From Pigoraptor chileana (lineage: Eukaryota > Opisthokonta > Filasterea): a stretch of 28,647 nucleotides of DNA. The position numbers were made by a program, and so were the translations under genes. Under the pieces are notes generated by a model. The model was given only the letters and a program-made list of their open reading frames with translations. It was not told where the DNA came from and searched no databases. The stretch is taken from assembly GCA_943704495.1 (NCBI GenBank), contig CALSCR010003315.1, positions 1-28,647 on the forward strand. The letters run 5' to 3'. Below are positions 19,411-28,647 of this stretch, one piece after another (position 1 is the stretch's first letter; each line of letters opens with the position of its first letter).

Positions 19411-21035
19411 ATGGGTCGCAACACGCTTTTTGTGGACAATGTGTCCCCTTACATCAAGGCCGCGGACCTTGGCTATGAGTTCGAAAAGTGCGTTGAATGA
19501 ATTGCTTTGATAATACTGATAGGCATGATAGTATGCAGCTCTTAGTTGCAATGAGGCTGCACCCGTATTGGGACCCTGGAAAGCCTTTTTCTCATAATGA
19601 CTTATTCCAAAGTGCCGAACAAATTGTCACATTTCGATTGTACCTCTCTTTTCCATTAGGTATGGTCGCCTGGTCCGTTGCGATATTCCTTCTTCGAAGC
19701 GTGGACGCGGTGGCGCAGCGTGAGTAGTTGAGGCACTTGGTTGGCAGCTGCAGTACCCGTTTTGTGAATTCACACTTTCTGCGCTTGTTCTAATTCTTGA
19801 TGTTGTGGTATGTGCACACAAAACAGGTATGCATTTGTTGAGTATGAAGACGAGCGGGATGCAGAGGATGCATACGATAGGATGCACAACAAGAAGATTG
19901 ACGGCTATGCCGTGAGGGTTGAGGTGAGATTTTTTTACGAGAGACACACACTCTCACACCCCGCATGCTCTCCTTGTTGCGGAACATAGCTTTATCTTTG
20001 CTTATTCCACCTTACTCCATCCAAATGCGAGAGCGTGTGTCTGTGAATACCCATACTTGTGTGCTTATGGCTTGCATGCAGTGGGCCAAGAATACGCCTT
20101 CGCGGGCATGGCGGTCGGGCTCTCCTCCTCCTCGTCGTGGCGGCCGTGGACGCAGCCGCTCCCGCTCTCGCTCCCGTTCCCCGCGGAGGTGCGTGATTGG
20201 ATCTGTTGCGTTCAGTGACTGCACAACCTTGTCTTTGTGCGCGCGCAGTTGTGCCCCTGCATATTCGCTTGTGCACCTGATTTATAACAGCACTTTCCAA
20301 CGGAAGACATTCGGTGATTTGGATTTAAAGCCCTTATTTTGTTGCGATGATCTTCTCTGTGTTTTTTCTTCTTCGCTATTCCTGCGGTGGCGATGCTTCG
20401 GAAACCCGTGCTGTTCGTACTGTACAGGTCCCCTCCGTGAGTATACATGTATCGCCTCTGCGTGCATCTCTCATTGTGTGCGTTTGACGAACACCGAGTT
20501 CTTACTATCACCATGCACGAGACGAATTTTACCGCCAATAATCACGGAGTTTGCCATTCATTTTATTTGTGCGTTTACGAATTTTACCGCCAATAATCAC
20601 GGTGTTTGCCATTCATTTTATTTGTGCGTTTACCTGTGTTGTTTTGTCGTCAGTTGTTACGCACGCGTGCTGACCAAAGTATGTGAATCGTTACACTGCA
20701 GTCGCCGCGACCGCTCTCGCTCTAAGTCTCGATCGGCGTCCCCCGCCAAGTGAGCTGGCATGATATTGATAATGCTTAATCGATTGCCAATCCAATTTAT
20801 CTTCCTTCTTTCCCTTGTCTTGTGAAATCCTGACGCTCACACATCCTTTTGTGTTCTTTCCGGTCATTCTGACGCTTTTTTCTCTGTCTGCGTGCGTTTA
20901 CTGTTTGTTTTGTGACGCAGGCGTGAGAAGTCTCGCTCTCGTTCACCCTCTCGCTCGCCCGTCCGTGGCGATGATTCCGAGTCCAAGCGTGAGCCCGAAG
21001 CAGGGGCTGAGGGACAGGCGTCGCCATCCCGCTAA
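19411..21035 (+). CDS. SR-family splicing factor, one RRM plus RS domain
   Basis: Six exons: 19411-19487, 19660-19719, 19827-19923, 20082-20188, 20702-20749 and 20921-21035 (167 aa). SR proteins bind exonic enhancers and recruit the spliceosome. The RRM spans residues 4-79, with RNP2 TLFVDNVS and RNP1 YAFVEYED, the DAYDRMHNKKIDGYAVRVE loop-strand, and the linker WAKNTPSR. A Gly/Arg hinge (PPPRRGGRGR) leads into RS dipeptides from residue 102 to about 145, and the tail is acidic (DDSESKREPEAGAEG). Length and layout resemble SRSF3/SRSF7 or the first half of SRSF1, so I give no symbol. Introns 2, 3 and 5 have GTGAG donors. Intron 4 (513 nt) has no in-frame stop and contains a 55-bp duplication. 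Reading through intron 5 ends the protein at SASPAK. Confidence 0.94.
20522..20631. repeat. Tandem duplication, 2 x 55 bp, in SR intron 4
   Basis: Two head-to-tail units, 20522-20576 and 20577-20631, start ACGAATTTTACCGCCAATAA and differ at a single base (CACGGAG versus CACGGTG). Such near-identity in an intron means a very recent duplication or constraint. Confidence 0.97.
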
Positions 21036-21683
21036 ACCTCACACACTCACACAAAAGAATGTGTTCCGTTGTGAGAATTATGTCCCTGAAATAGTTTGTG
21101 AGTCGCGTGTACTGTACTGTTGCACTTGTCATATGCAGTGCATGCACCCGTCTCCAACCGCTAGGTTGTCCCCGTTTCATTTGCGTGACCCTCATCGTCG
21201 TCGCTTGTCGGCGTATATTGTCTTCTCTCTCGCTCTCTCTCTCTCTGTTGATTCGATAGGCGTATGCCTAATTCGTTTTGAGCACTGAAGGTCTCTCTCT
21301 CTCTTCTGTGTATCGTCGCACTTTTTACGCGACGATCCCACAAAAGATTCGCCATTATTGCGTTAAATGCTTCGAAACTCCCACACTCCTCTTGTTGCTG
21401 TCGTTTTTGCACATCCGTGTCCCTCGCTATTGTAGAAATTTCTGGGTGTCTGATTGCATTATCTTGTTTGTTTTCGCTTGTTGTTCATTTGAATTCAAAG
21501 GTTCACAGTGCACCAAATGAAGAGGAATCGACGACAAATTGTCTGTGATTTTCCTTGCTTTTCGCTTGCATGTGTGTGTGTGTGTGTGTGTGTCCGTGCT
21601 GCCACATGAAACGAAACGAAAAGAAGATCGTAGTGTATTCCCATCGCTTTTCCGCACGAACAAGCGAGTGATGGTACCTTTGC
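21036..21683. other. Convergent spacer between SR gene and ER/K-helix gene
   Basis: No gene is supported. It contains a dispersed-repeat copy with CT runs at 21247-21307 and a (GT)n run at 21571-21593. Both flanking genes end here. Confidence 0.6.
21225..21307 (+). repeat. Dispersed repeat copy flanked by CT microsatellites
   Basis: A core reading GATTCGATAGGCGTATGCC and then TTTTGAGCACTGAAGG lies between two (CT)n runs. It aligns with the reverse complement of the copies at 691-735 and 786-830, including the GAAGGTCTCTCTCT end. Confidence 0.8.
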
Positions 21684-24555
21684 TTAGCCAAAGTGCACCC
21701 CCAGTGCCACCGCGCGCTCCATTGCCTTCGCCGCCCTGTCCGACGCCGCACTCAAGGATGCTTCGGCCGCTCTCAGCGACTCCTCTGCCTTGCGCGAGTC
21801 CGATTCCAGTTGTTGCATCCGGGCATGCATGATGGCGGTGTCCGCCTCTGGCGCTGACGACGACGCACCTGCAGACACACGCTGCAGCTCTGCCTCACGC
21901 CGCTCACGTGACTCCCTCTCCTCCCTCTCCCGGCACTCCTGCGCCTCACGCTCCCGCCTGTCCCGCTCGTCCCGCTCCCGTTTGGCTCGTTCTTCGCTTT
22001 CGCGCCTCTCTTTCGCTTCGTGTGCGCGCCTTTCTTTATCTTCCTTCTCCCTCTTCTCCCTCTCCTCCCTCTCTTTCTTCTCTCTCTCCTCCCTCTCTTT
22101 TTTCTCCCGATCTTCCCTCTCCTTTTTTTCGGCTTCCTCCATTTGCTGCCGCAGCTGCTCTTTGGCATCCCTTTCCTTCCTTTCTTTTTCATCCCTTTCT
22201 TTTCTGTCTCTCTCCTCCCGCTCGTTTTTATCCCTCTCCTCCCTCTCTTTTCTCTCCCTCTCTTCCCTCTCTTTTCTCTCCCTCTCTTCCCTATCTTTTT
22301 TCTCCCGATCTTCCCTCTCGTTTTTTTCCACCAACGCCCTCCTTTCGCATTCCTCTTTCAGTTTGTGTTCCTTGTCTTTCTTCACTTTTTCTTCTCTCTC
22401 TTTTTTCTCCCTTTCCTCCCTTCCTTTTTTCTCCCTTTCCTCCCTCTCTCTTCGTTCCCTTTCGTCTCTTTCTCTCTTTTCTCGCGCCTCCTTTTCTCTC
22501 CGCTCTCTCTCTTCCTTCTCCCTCTTCTCATTCTCCGCCAATGCCTTCCTTTCGTTTTCTTCTTTGAACCTCCGTTCTTCCCTCTCTCGCTTTTCTCTCT
22601 CTTCCCTCTCGGCCTTCTCCTTCTGCTCGCGTTCGTGCCGCTGTCTCTCCTCGGCTTCTTTCGGATTGACGGACGAAGCAGCAGTGGCAACAGCGGGTTT
22701 CTCATCCAGTGCCCGTTTTCTCTCCATCTCTCTTCTTTCCTTCTCTGCCTTCTCGCGCTCAGCTTGTTCCTGCAATGCGCGGGGATAATATCAACATTAT
22801 ATATGAATGATGTGCCGAATTCCTGAGTGTAGAATGTCCTCTAAACAGAGTTACGACGAAAAGCACCAGGAAATACTGCTACAATCAAATCCAAGCGGCT
22901 CGCACAAGGCACACACAAAATTCATAACTCACATATGATGCGTGTGACATGCGGTTATCCGGCACAGCTCAGAGTCAGCTGATGCACATTGAGGCACCCA
23001 TTCAAGCCCACACTCCACACTCTCACCTTGTATTCTCTGGCCATTCGCTCTCGTGTTTCGCGTTCAAGACGCTCTTTGTGATCGCGATCTACTTTCTCCG
23101 CCACCTCTATAGTGGATCGGAAAAGATCTGCCGTCACGTTGGGATTGGATGTTTTAAACTACAGCCAATGATACAATCCGATTTATGAGGATGAATGCAG
23201 AGAGATTTAGGTTTCAAGTCAGTGACGACGGGTATTTTCCCATTTGTTGACTACCACTCACGCAAACAACACGCGCTTCCACTCACATGCACACACACCA
23301 CACACACTTATCACAAACACACATATACAGCGATAAGCATGCTGCTCCTTGAGGCACACACAGACCCACACACACTCTCTCACTCTTTTACTTATAGAGT
23401 CCATGTGCAGCGCCTAAGACACTGACTTGAATCCTACATCTCTTTCTTTCACTTGTAGAGTCCATGAGCACAGCGCCTAAGACACTGACTTGAATCCTAC
23501 ATCTCTTTCTTTCACTTGTAGAGTCCATGGGCACAGCGCCTAAGACACTGACTTGAATCCTACATCTCTTTCTTTCACTTGTAAAGTCCATGGGCACAGC
23601 GCCTAAGACACTGACCTGAATCCTACAACTCTCCCTCACTCACCGGTGTAGATCCCTTGGGCGATACAGCCCCCCTAACTGCCTGCTGCTGTTGCGACTG
23701 TGGCGATTGTTGCGAAGGCATGCTGCGCGAAAACGATTGTGTGGGCTGATTCCACTGTGCCTGCGACGGCGACGACGAATTTGAAAAGGCGGCGGAAACG
23801 CCCGATGGGCGCGACTGTTGTTGTTGCTGCTGCTGTTGTGGGACAGTCCGCGCACCTTGCGATTGTGATAGGAACGAATGGGAAGGCTGCGCGCTCTTGC
23901 TGTGAAGTTCATATGCGCATGCATTTGTGTTTGCCCATGGAAATTGTGGGGAGAAGAGTGCAAGTGATTAATAATAGAAGGATAAAGATGCACAGAATGA
24001 AAAGGGTTCGGGGAGCGAGCGCAAGTACTATTTGAAGACATGCATCCACTTGGCGACAGAAACATAAAATGAAACTAGAAATAACGTACAGAGCATACCT
24101 TTGAGGCTTTGGGCTTCCTCCCGAGAACATGGCATGTGCACCAGACATGGCAGAGGATATCACCGCATTGAGTTCATCTGCACACGCCTTGCACATGACG
24201 GATCCTTCACGGCAGAAGGGTTGGCAGATGAAAGTGGTGCGCAATTAGTGAACATGCACTGCAGTAGCCAAGCGCGCTGCACTTGCTATACCCTAACATG
24301 CGCAGTTTACGAGTTGGTGGGCTCGCTGGACATTCGCATCTCCTCAATTGTGGCATGGACGCACACACATCCACTTGGCAAACAACACGCGTGGAAGTTG
24401 ATTTCAATGTACGATACCGAAATGCCCACACAAGTCGATGTCGAAAATTCAATAACACATTAACATCCACTTCACCATCTCTGCTACGACGTACCATCGA
24501 CCCGCACAATCTGCGCGGGGCTCAAGGCCTTGTCGCAGCTAGAGCACTCGGCCAT
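21684..24555 (-). CDS. Zinc-ribbon, Q-rich and long ER/K-helix protein
   Basis: Five minus-strand exons: 24555-24495, 24204-24099, 23899-23644, 23158-23027 and 22769-21684 (546 aa), with matching phases. Exon 1 (MAECSSCDKALSPAQIVRVD) spliced to exon 2 gives a compact four-cysteine ribbon: C4-x2-C7, then VRVDGSVMCKACADEL with C24-x2-C27. Exon 3 is Q/S-rich and disordered, with an eight-residue polyQ run. Exon 4 carries a helix (TADLFRSTIEVAEKVDRDHK). Exon 5 encodes about 270 residues of almost pure E, R and K (for example EREEREKKEREEREKR), a pattern typical of stable single alpha-helices or coiled coils, and then a heptad-like helix (HARMQQLESDSRKAEESLRA). It is likely a structural spacer or scaffold; I do not recognise an orthologue. 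The exon 2 acceptor (TGCCGTGAAG) is the least certain border. Intron 3 holds the four-copy tandem repeat. Confidence 0.83.
22028..22640. repeat. 600-bp polypyrimidine/polypurine tract inside the ER/K exon
   Basis: The plus strand is almost entirely C and T (CCCTCTCCTCCCTCTCTTTT-like runs) because the minus strand encodes E, R and K with GAG, GAA, AGA and AAG codons. Degenerate repeats of 12 to 45 bp run through it. Such mirror-like purine tracts can form triplex (H-DNA) and expand or contract easily. Confidence 0.85.
23395..23640 (+). repeat. Four-copy tandem array of the 63-bp dispersed repeat
   Basis: Units begin with TAGAGTCCATG (TAAAGTCCATG in the fourth) at 23395, 23456, 23519 and 23582. 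They carry GCGCCTAAGACACTGACTTG and AATCCTACATCTCTTTCTTT. Units 2 and 3 are 63 bp and differ at a single base; unit 1 lacks two bases and unit 4 diverges at its end. The array lies in intron 3 of the ER/K gene, ending at its donor on the minus strand. There are no spacers, so it is not a CRISPR array. Confidence 0.95.
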
Positions 24556-25188
24556 CCTCACGCGCAAGGAACCGACAGATATACGGCACACCAAGCGATG
24601 CAAACGCCAATCACAGGCTAAAGTTTCATTTACGCGCTTGTGTTGGCTGTCATGCTTGAAGTATTCTGTAAGAGGGTTCGTGGCCGAAGATTTTATGAAG
24701 GGACGGGTCGATCTGCAAAGGCCTGTTCACCAGACCATCCTCAACTAGCCGGCAGTTTGGTTATGTAAACAGACAAGTTTAAGCGAGATGTCGCATGTTT
24801 CTCCCTAGGTGGGTGCCCTACCAAACTGTCCCGACATACCCTTCAATACTCCATGCAACTCAGGGGTGCATACGCTATAATCGCGCATAAGATGCCACTG
24901 AAAAAACTCAACGATCGCGTGCTCTTTTGGTGTGCAGTCGGTTTGCGAATCCGTTGCCACCACAACTCACTCTGATCGGTTTCGTGCAATCAATTGTAAA
25001 AGTTCTACGTCACTTTTTCCACACTGCACACACGCACACGCAATCGCACGCTTGCACACACTTGCCTGTATTTATATCACCTGCACATAGAGGACATCAA
25101 TCAATCAAGTCATTAACTCTTGTTTGCGATTGTTGAGGAAGCGGAATACGAAAATATAACATCCATCCATACGATTATCATAGAAAAG
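24556..25188. other. Divergent spacer between the ER/K-helix gene and CARM1
   Basis: The 633 bp between the two ATGs probably hold both promoters. A CA-rich patch lies at 25022-25062. No TATA box or coding region is clear. Confidence 0.5.
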
Positions 25189-27898
25189 ATGGCAAGCGGC
25201 GTGCCCACAGTGGCATTCCACGCCGTATCGGTGTTTACTATCCGCGACAGCACATCCACTCCCACTGATGGAGATCTTGTGACATCGCTTCTTGGAAGGA
25301 AAGGATCTGCGGAAATTCGCCTCTCCGCCGCTGATATTGGCGGCAGCGTCGTACTTCGTGTGGCTGGTGCGTTTGGCGTTATTGTTGCATGCGTGTACTT
25401 CGCACTTTAAAGCCAACGTAATTTGTCGTGTCCTTGGCTGTTTCTTCCTTCATCAAAGTCACTGATTTGTGTTTTTTTTTGTTTTTCTTACACACACGCA
25501 CACGCACATACATACACACACACACTTACACACACACACACACACATACACACACACACAACCTGTGTTTGTTTGCTTTCAAGATGGACCCACCGAGCTT
25601 GCAACGGCCGCGCTGAGCGTGCACACTGGAATATGTCGGATGAGCCCCCGCTCCGTTCTCGTTGCCCTTCCACAGCAGCCCCTCACTGTTGTCTTTGCCA
25701 ACAGCGCCGACTCTGACGCCTTTGTTGCGTGGACATCCGAGCGCCTTCGTCCGCTCTCGTCATTGCCGCCGGCCGTCGCATCGTCTCCGTCTCCCGTGGC
25801 GCCGCCGGCCTCAAACGCCGCTCCAGAATCCCACTTTGCATCCAAGACGGATGCAACGTCGGCCAACCAGTATTTCCACTATTACGGGCAGCTGTTGCAG
25901 CAGCAGAACATGCTTCAGGATCTCGTGCGAACGGGGACGTACCAGCGCGCGGTGCTTGAAAATTGGCCCGACTTTCGCGGAAAAGTGGTGCTTGATGTGG
26001 GCGCTGGCACGGGTGGGTGATGAGAAGATGCACAATTCCCTCAGTCGTCTCAGTGTTCGATCGCTGTGATGGTTTCCTTTGCTTTCGTTTGTCTCGCATG
26101 CAAACACCTGTTCCATGTTTGGAGAAAGTGGGATTCAAATCGGTATCTTAGTCGCAATGTCCGTGTACTCCTCATTAGAGAGTGGAGAAAAAGAAAGCAC
26201 AAGTCAGCGTCGTGGGCGCTGTGCCCATGGACTCCACAAGAAAGATATATATATATATATTGCATTTTGTTGTTGTAAGGAGGCTGCCGTCTCTTGAATC
26301 AATGTTGCATGTTTACAGCAAATGCTTACACAACGACGTTACATCCAAACAACCCAAAAAAACAAACAATCAATCAATCAATCAAACAAACAAACAAACA
26401 AACAACCAAAAATACCCGACAACTGAACACAATGCAGGCATCCTGTCGTTCTTTGCGGCGCAGGCGGGTGCACGTCGCGTGTACGCCGTGGAGGCAAGCG
26501 CGATGGCGGATAACACCCGCATACTCGCCGAGGGCAACGGCTTTGGCGGGCGCGTGGTTGTGTTGCGGGGGAAGGTGGAGGAAATCGAACTGCCCGAGCA
26601 AGTGGATCTGATCATTAGCGAGCCCATGGGCACCATGCTTGTTAATGAGCGCATGCTCGAGTCGTTTGTGCACGCGCGAAAGTGGCTCAAGCCCGGCGGC
26701 ATCATGTTCCCCTCTACGGCGACGCTCTTTTGCGCGCCGTTCACGGATGAATATCTGTACATGGAGCAGGTGTGTCTATGTGTCTGTGTATCTGTGTGTA
26801 TGTGTATACATGTGTCCAGGTGCCCCGGAGGGGGGGGGGGGGGGGGGGGGGGACTGCCTCCATGCGGACTTAGTTTTGTTGCCTTGGATTGTATTGTGCC
26901 TCTTACGATTAGCTCCATACTGCGTGGCTTTTGAACCATTCACCAACACACACACACACACACGCTTTATTGCAGTTCAACAAGACTGCATTTTGGCACC
27001 AGCGCGCATTTTTCGGCATCAACATGACGTCCCTGTGCGACCGCGCGACCTCGGAGACCTTCTCGCAGCCCGTGGTGGACGCGCTTGACCCGCGGCTTGT
27101 GATTGCGCCGCCTGTTGCACGCCACTTTGACTTTGCAACGATGTCTGAGAGCGATTTGCACCGAATACTCATGCCGTTCACCTTCCGCCCGCTTGTCACG
27201 TGCAATGTGCACGGCCTCGCGTTCTGGTTTGACGTTGCTTTCAAAGGGTCGCAGAGTGAAGTCATTCTGTCGACGGCGCCGACAGCACCACTGACGCACT
27301 GGTGGGCGCATCTTTGTGTGTGCTGCGTCTGTGTCTGTGCCCGTGTCTGCATGTGTCTGTGCCTGTGTCTGTGTTTGTGCCTGCGTCTAGGTATGTGTTT
27401 GTGTTTGTGTCTGTGTCTATGTTTGAGTGTGTTGAGAGATTCAAATTTGGTTTCCCCTGGGAATACGCTTTCACCGACTCCATTGCAATGTCATTTCATT
27501 AATGGCATCCTCGTTTCCTATCTTCGTTCATACCTCCAAACGTACATGCTCATACACACACATACACACACACGCACACGCACATCACTGACAGGTACCA
27601 ACTGCGCTGCATGTTTCGCGAGCCCATATTCTCTGAGCACGGGCGCACAATGTCTGGCTCTGTGCTGATGAACGTCAACACGCGGCAGAGCTATGACATC
27701 CGGGTGGAGGCATGCGTCGACGGCACATCGGTACGCGCGTCGAATGTGGTTAATCTGAAGGAGCCATTCTATCGCTTCTCGGGGTACACGCCCCCACCGG
27801 CCATGGCTGGCGCAATAGCCGCGCGCGGGGGCGTTGCTCTCGATGACTCTGGCATTGGCGGTGCTGCTTTTGCCGGCTCTTTTTCCGACGGCTTTTAG
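25189..27898 (+). CDS. CARM1: Type I protein arginine methyltransferase, CARM1/PRMT4 orthologue
   Basis: Five exons, 25189-25366, 25584-26012, 26438-26769, 26976-27301 and 27595-27898 (522 aa). The enzyme makes asymmetric dimethylarginine on histone H3 and on splicing and transcription factors. Residues 1-125 form the N-terminal PH-like domain typical of PRMT4, followed by a Pro/Ala linker. The catalytic core is complete: [17 protein letters not shown] from 156, AdoMet motif [10 protein letters not shown] (195-203), acidic E221 in YAVEAS, the double-E loop [15 protein letters not shown] (E264, E273), and the THW loop at 420-422 (PLTHWYQ). CARM1-specific stretches include [20 protein letters not shown] and [15 protein letters not shown]. 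The C-terminal tail (about 45 residues) is Gly/Ala-rich and much shorter than the animal activation domain. All introns are GT-AG with microsatellites or a dispersed-repeat copy inside. The start has AAAAGATGG context. Confidence 0.97.
25489..25561. repeat. (CA)n-rich tract in CARM1 intron 1
   Basis: Imperfect CACACA/CATACA repeat about 20 bp before the exon 2 acceptor, occupying the place of the usual pyrimidine tract. Confidence 0.9.
26163..26250 (-). repeat. Dispersed repeat copy in CARM1 intron 2
   Basis: On the minus strand it reads GGAGTCCATGGGCACAGCGC, then a CCACGACGCTGACTTGTG segment and a CTTTCTTTTTCTCC tail. That is the same order as the tandem array units at 23456-23581. On the plus strand it is followed by a short (AT)n run. 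Confidence 0.85.
26830..26852 (+). repeat. Poly(G) run of 23 in CARM1 intron 3
   Basis: An uninterrupted run of G follows TGCCCCGGA in the intron after exon 3. Its length in the assembly may be unreliable, since homopolymers are hard to sequence. Confidence 0.9.
27303..27430 (+). repeat. (TGTGTC)n-like degenerate GT-rich tract in CARM1 intron 4
   Basis: A roughly 125-bp stretch of TGTGTCTGTGCC-type hexamer variants directly follows the donor GTGGGC. A (CA)n tract (27553-27584) lies close to the acceptor of the same intron, so the two could pair as complementary strands in the pre-mRNA. Confidence 0.8.
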
Positions 27899-28584
27899 GC
27901 TAATGTGTGTCAATACTGACGCTTCTTTTGGTCAACCGGAAGTTTGTTGTTCCGTGTTTGTTGTCGTCGCATATGTGTGGTGGGGCTTGCTGCCGTGTGG
28001 GCTGGGATATCCCCAAAGGACGCCGGTGTGCAGTGTCGCCTTCTCCGTTGATTTATCTGCGATATGTTTGCTTATATTTTGCATTGTGTCGTTTGAGTCT
28101 CCTTCCCTTTTTTATTGTTGTTTGCCTTCCCTCTGTGAATTATGTCGTCGTTGAAACTTGTCGAATGCTTATTTTGTGTCTTTTTTCCTGTGCGCCTGTA
28201 TTGTTGTCGAGACAGATCGAAGTGCTCTCTGTCTCTCTCTCCCCCTGCAATATGTGTTGTCTGATCTATGATGCCACGGGTATGGAATTAATGCAAAGAT
28301 CGGACTAGTGTGCAGTGTGCAGCTGTGAGCGTGTGTGTGCGTGTGCATGGCGAAGTTAGGATAATCACACAGCAAAGTGTGTGAACCTCACGCCTGTGCG
28401 GTTGACCACTGAAAGGACTGCCCCGGATGTGACAAAATAAGAGAATAATAGTGTGTGCACGTTTTCCCTACAGCACAATTGTCGCATTAATATTGGCCTT
28501 CAAAAGCGTCGATTTCAGCACGTGACGACGTTCCACACGTCGCGATGTGCATTCATTTTATTCCATTGTGTGTGTGTGTGTGTG

Positions 28585-28647
<63 letters not shown>
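27899..28647. other. 3' flank of CARM1; ends in a long (GT)n microsatellite
   Basis: No gene is supported. T-rich sequence at 28060-28180 could be 3' UTR. From 28567 to the window end (at least 80 bp) the sequence is an almost pure GT dinucleotide run and continues beyond the window. Confidence 0.7.
28567..28647. repeat. (GT)n microsatellite reaching the window edge
   Basis: Almost uninterrupted GT repeat with one CG interruption near 28591. Its true length is unknown because the window ends inside it. Confidence 0.97.

Noticed and set aside
20522-20631. Terminal repeats of a small transposon
   Set aside because: The two copies are directly adjacent with nothing between them and no inverted ends.
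21790-22826. Long plus-strand Ser/Leu/Phe-rich frames opposite the ER/K exon
   Set aside because: Purine-only codons on one strand lack stops on the other; all frames are open for that reason. The minus strand has matching splice phases.
23388-23639. Minus-strand open frame with four 21-residue repeats ([20 protein letters not shown])
   Set aside because: The unit is 63 bp by chance, so repeats stay in frame. It lies in an intron, and single noncoding copies of the same element occur elsewhere.
23395-23640. CRISPR-like array
   Set aside because: Units are directly adjacent with no unique spacers, in eukaryotic intron sequence.
24207-24509. Cys-rich frame suggesting a LIM domain with a middle exon
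   Set aside because: No exon in this interval gives the H-x2-C-x2-C spacing in phase with both neighbours. Direct splicing of 24495 to 24204 yields a clean four-cysteine ribbon.
25469-25583. Upstream extension of CARM1 exon 2 into a Thr/His-rich stretch
   Set aside because: It is translated (CA)n microsatellite before a splice acceptor; exon 1 at 25189-25366 joins in phase.

Overview
The window reads as gene-dense nuclear DNA of a free-living or parasitic unicellular eukaryote whose lineage I cannot fix. The reasons are spliceosomal introns of about 90 to 510 nt with good GT-AG (and two GC-AG) borders, T-rich acceptors, GC-rich exons with Kozak-like starts, and eukaryote-only families (TTLL, SR protein, CARM1, GILT, SVIP, LRRC58). 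(GT)n, (CA)n and (CT)n microsatellites fill introns and spacers. No rRNA, tRNA, CRISPR array, virus-like element or autonomous transposon was recognised.

Layout: 1-246 last exon of an unidentified gene (+). 2195-4844 tubulin-tyrosine-ligase-like enzyme with a hydrophobic N-terminus (+, 2 exons). 6004-7713 PFA-DSP/Siw14-type phosphatase (+, 6 exons). 8158-10024 Q-rich EF-hand protein (-, 2 exons). 10809-13025 unknown protein with an MGCGAS N-myristoylation start (+, 7 exons). 13706-14544 cysteine dioxygenase (+, 3 exons). 14878-15924 LRRC58-like leucine-rich repeat protein with a SOCS-box-like segment (-, 1 exon). 16875-17364 SVIP-like p97 adaptor (-, 3 tiny exons). 17723-18786 GILT thiol reductase (+, 4 exons). 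19411-21035 one-RRM SR splicing factor (+, 6 exons). 21684-24555 zinc-ribbon plus ER/K-helix protein (-, 5 exons). 25189-27898 CARM1/PRMT4 arginine methyltransferase (+, 5 exons).

How the genes may work together: four consecutive genes (13.7-18.8 kb) touch cysteine, thiols and protein turnover. Cysteine dioxygenase destroys cysteine. The adjacent tail-to-tail gene encodes an LRRC58 homologue, a family that I recall being reported recently as the substrate receptor of a cullin-RING ligase that controls cysteine dioxygenase stability. SVIP acts on p97/VCP, which works downstream of ubiquitin ligases. GILT is a lysosomal disulfide reductase that uses free cysteine as reductant. This neighbourhood is the most interesting part of the window.

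A second theme is a short dispersed repeat family (core about 45 bp, full unit about 63 bp, ending in a CT microsatellite) with at least eleven copies in introns and spacers, four of them in a tandem array. A third is an SR-protein intron of 513 nt that is a multiple of three and contains no in-frame stop.
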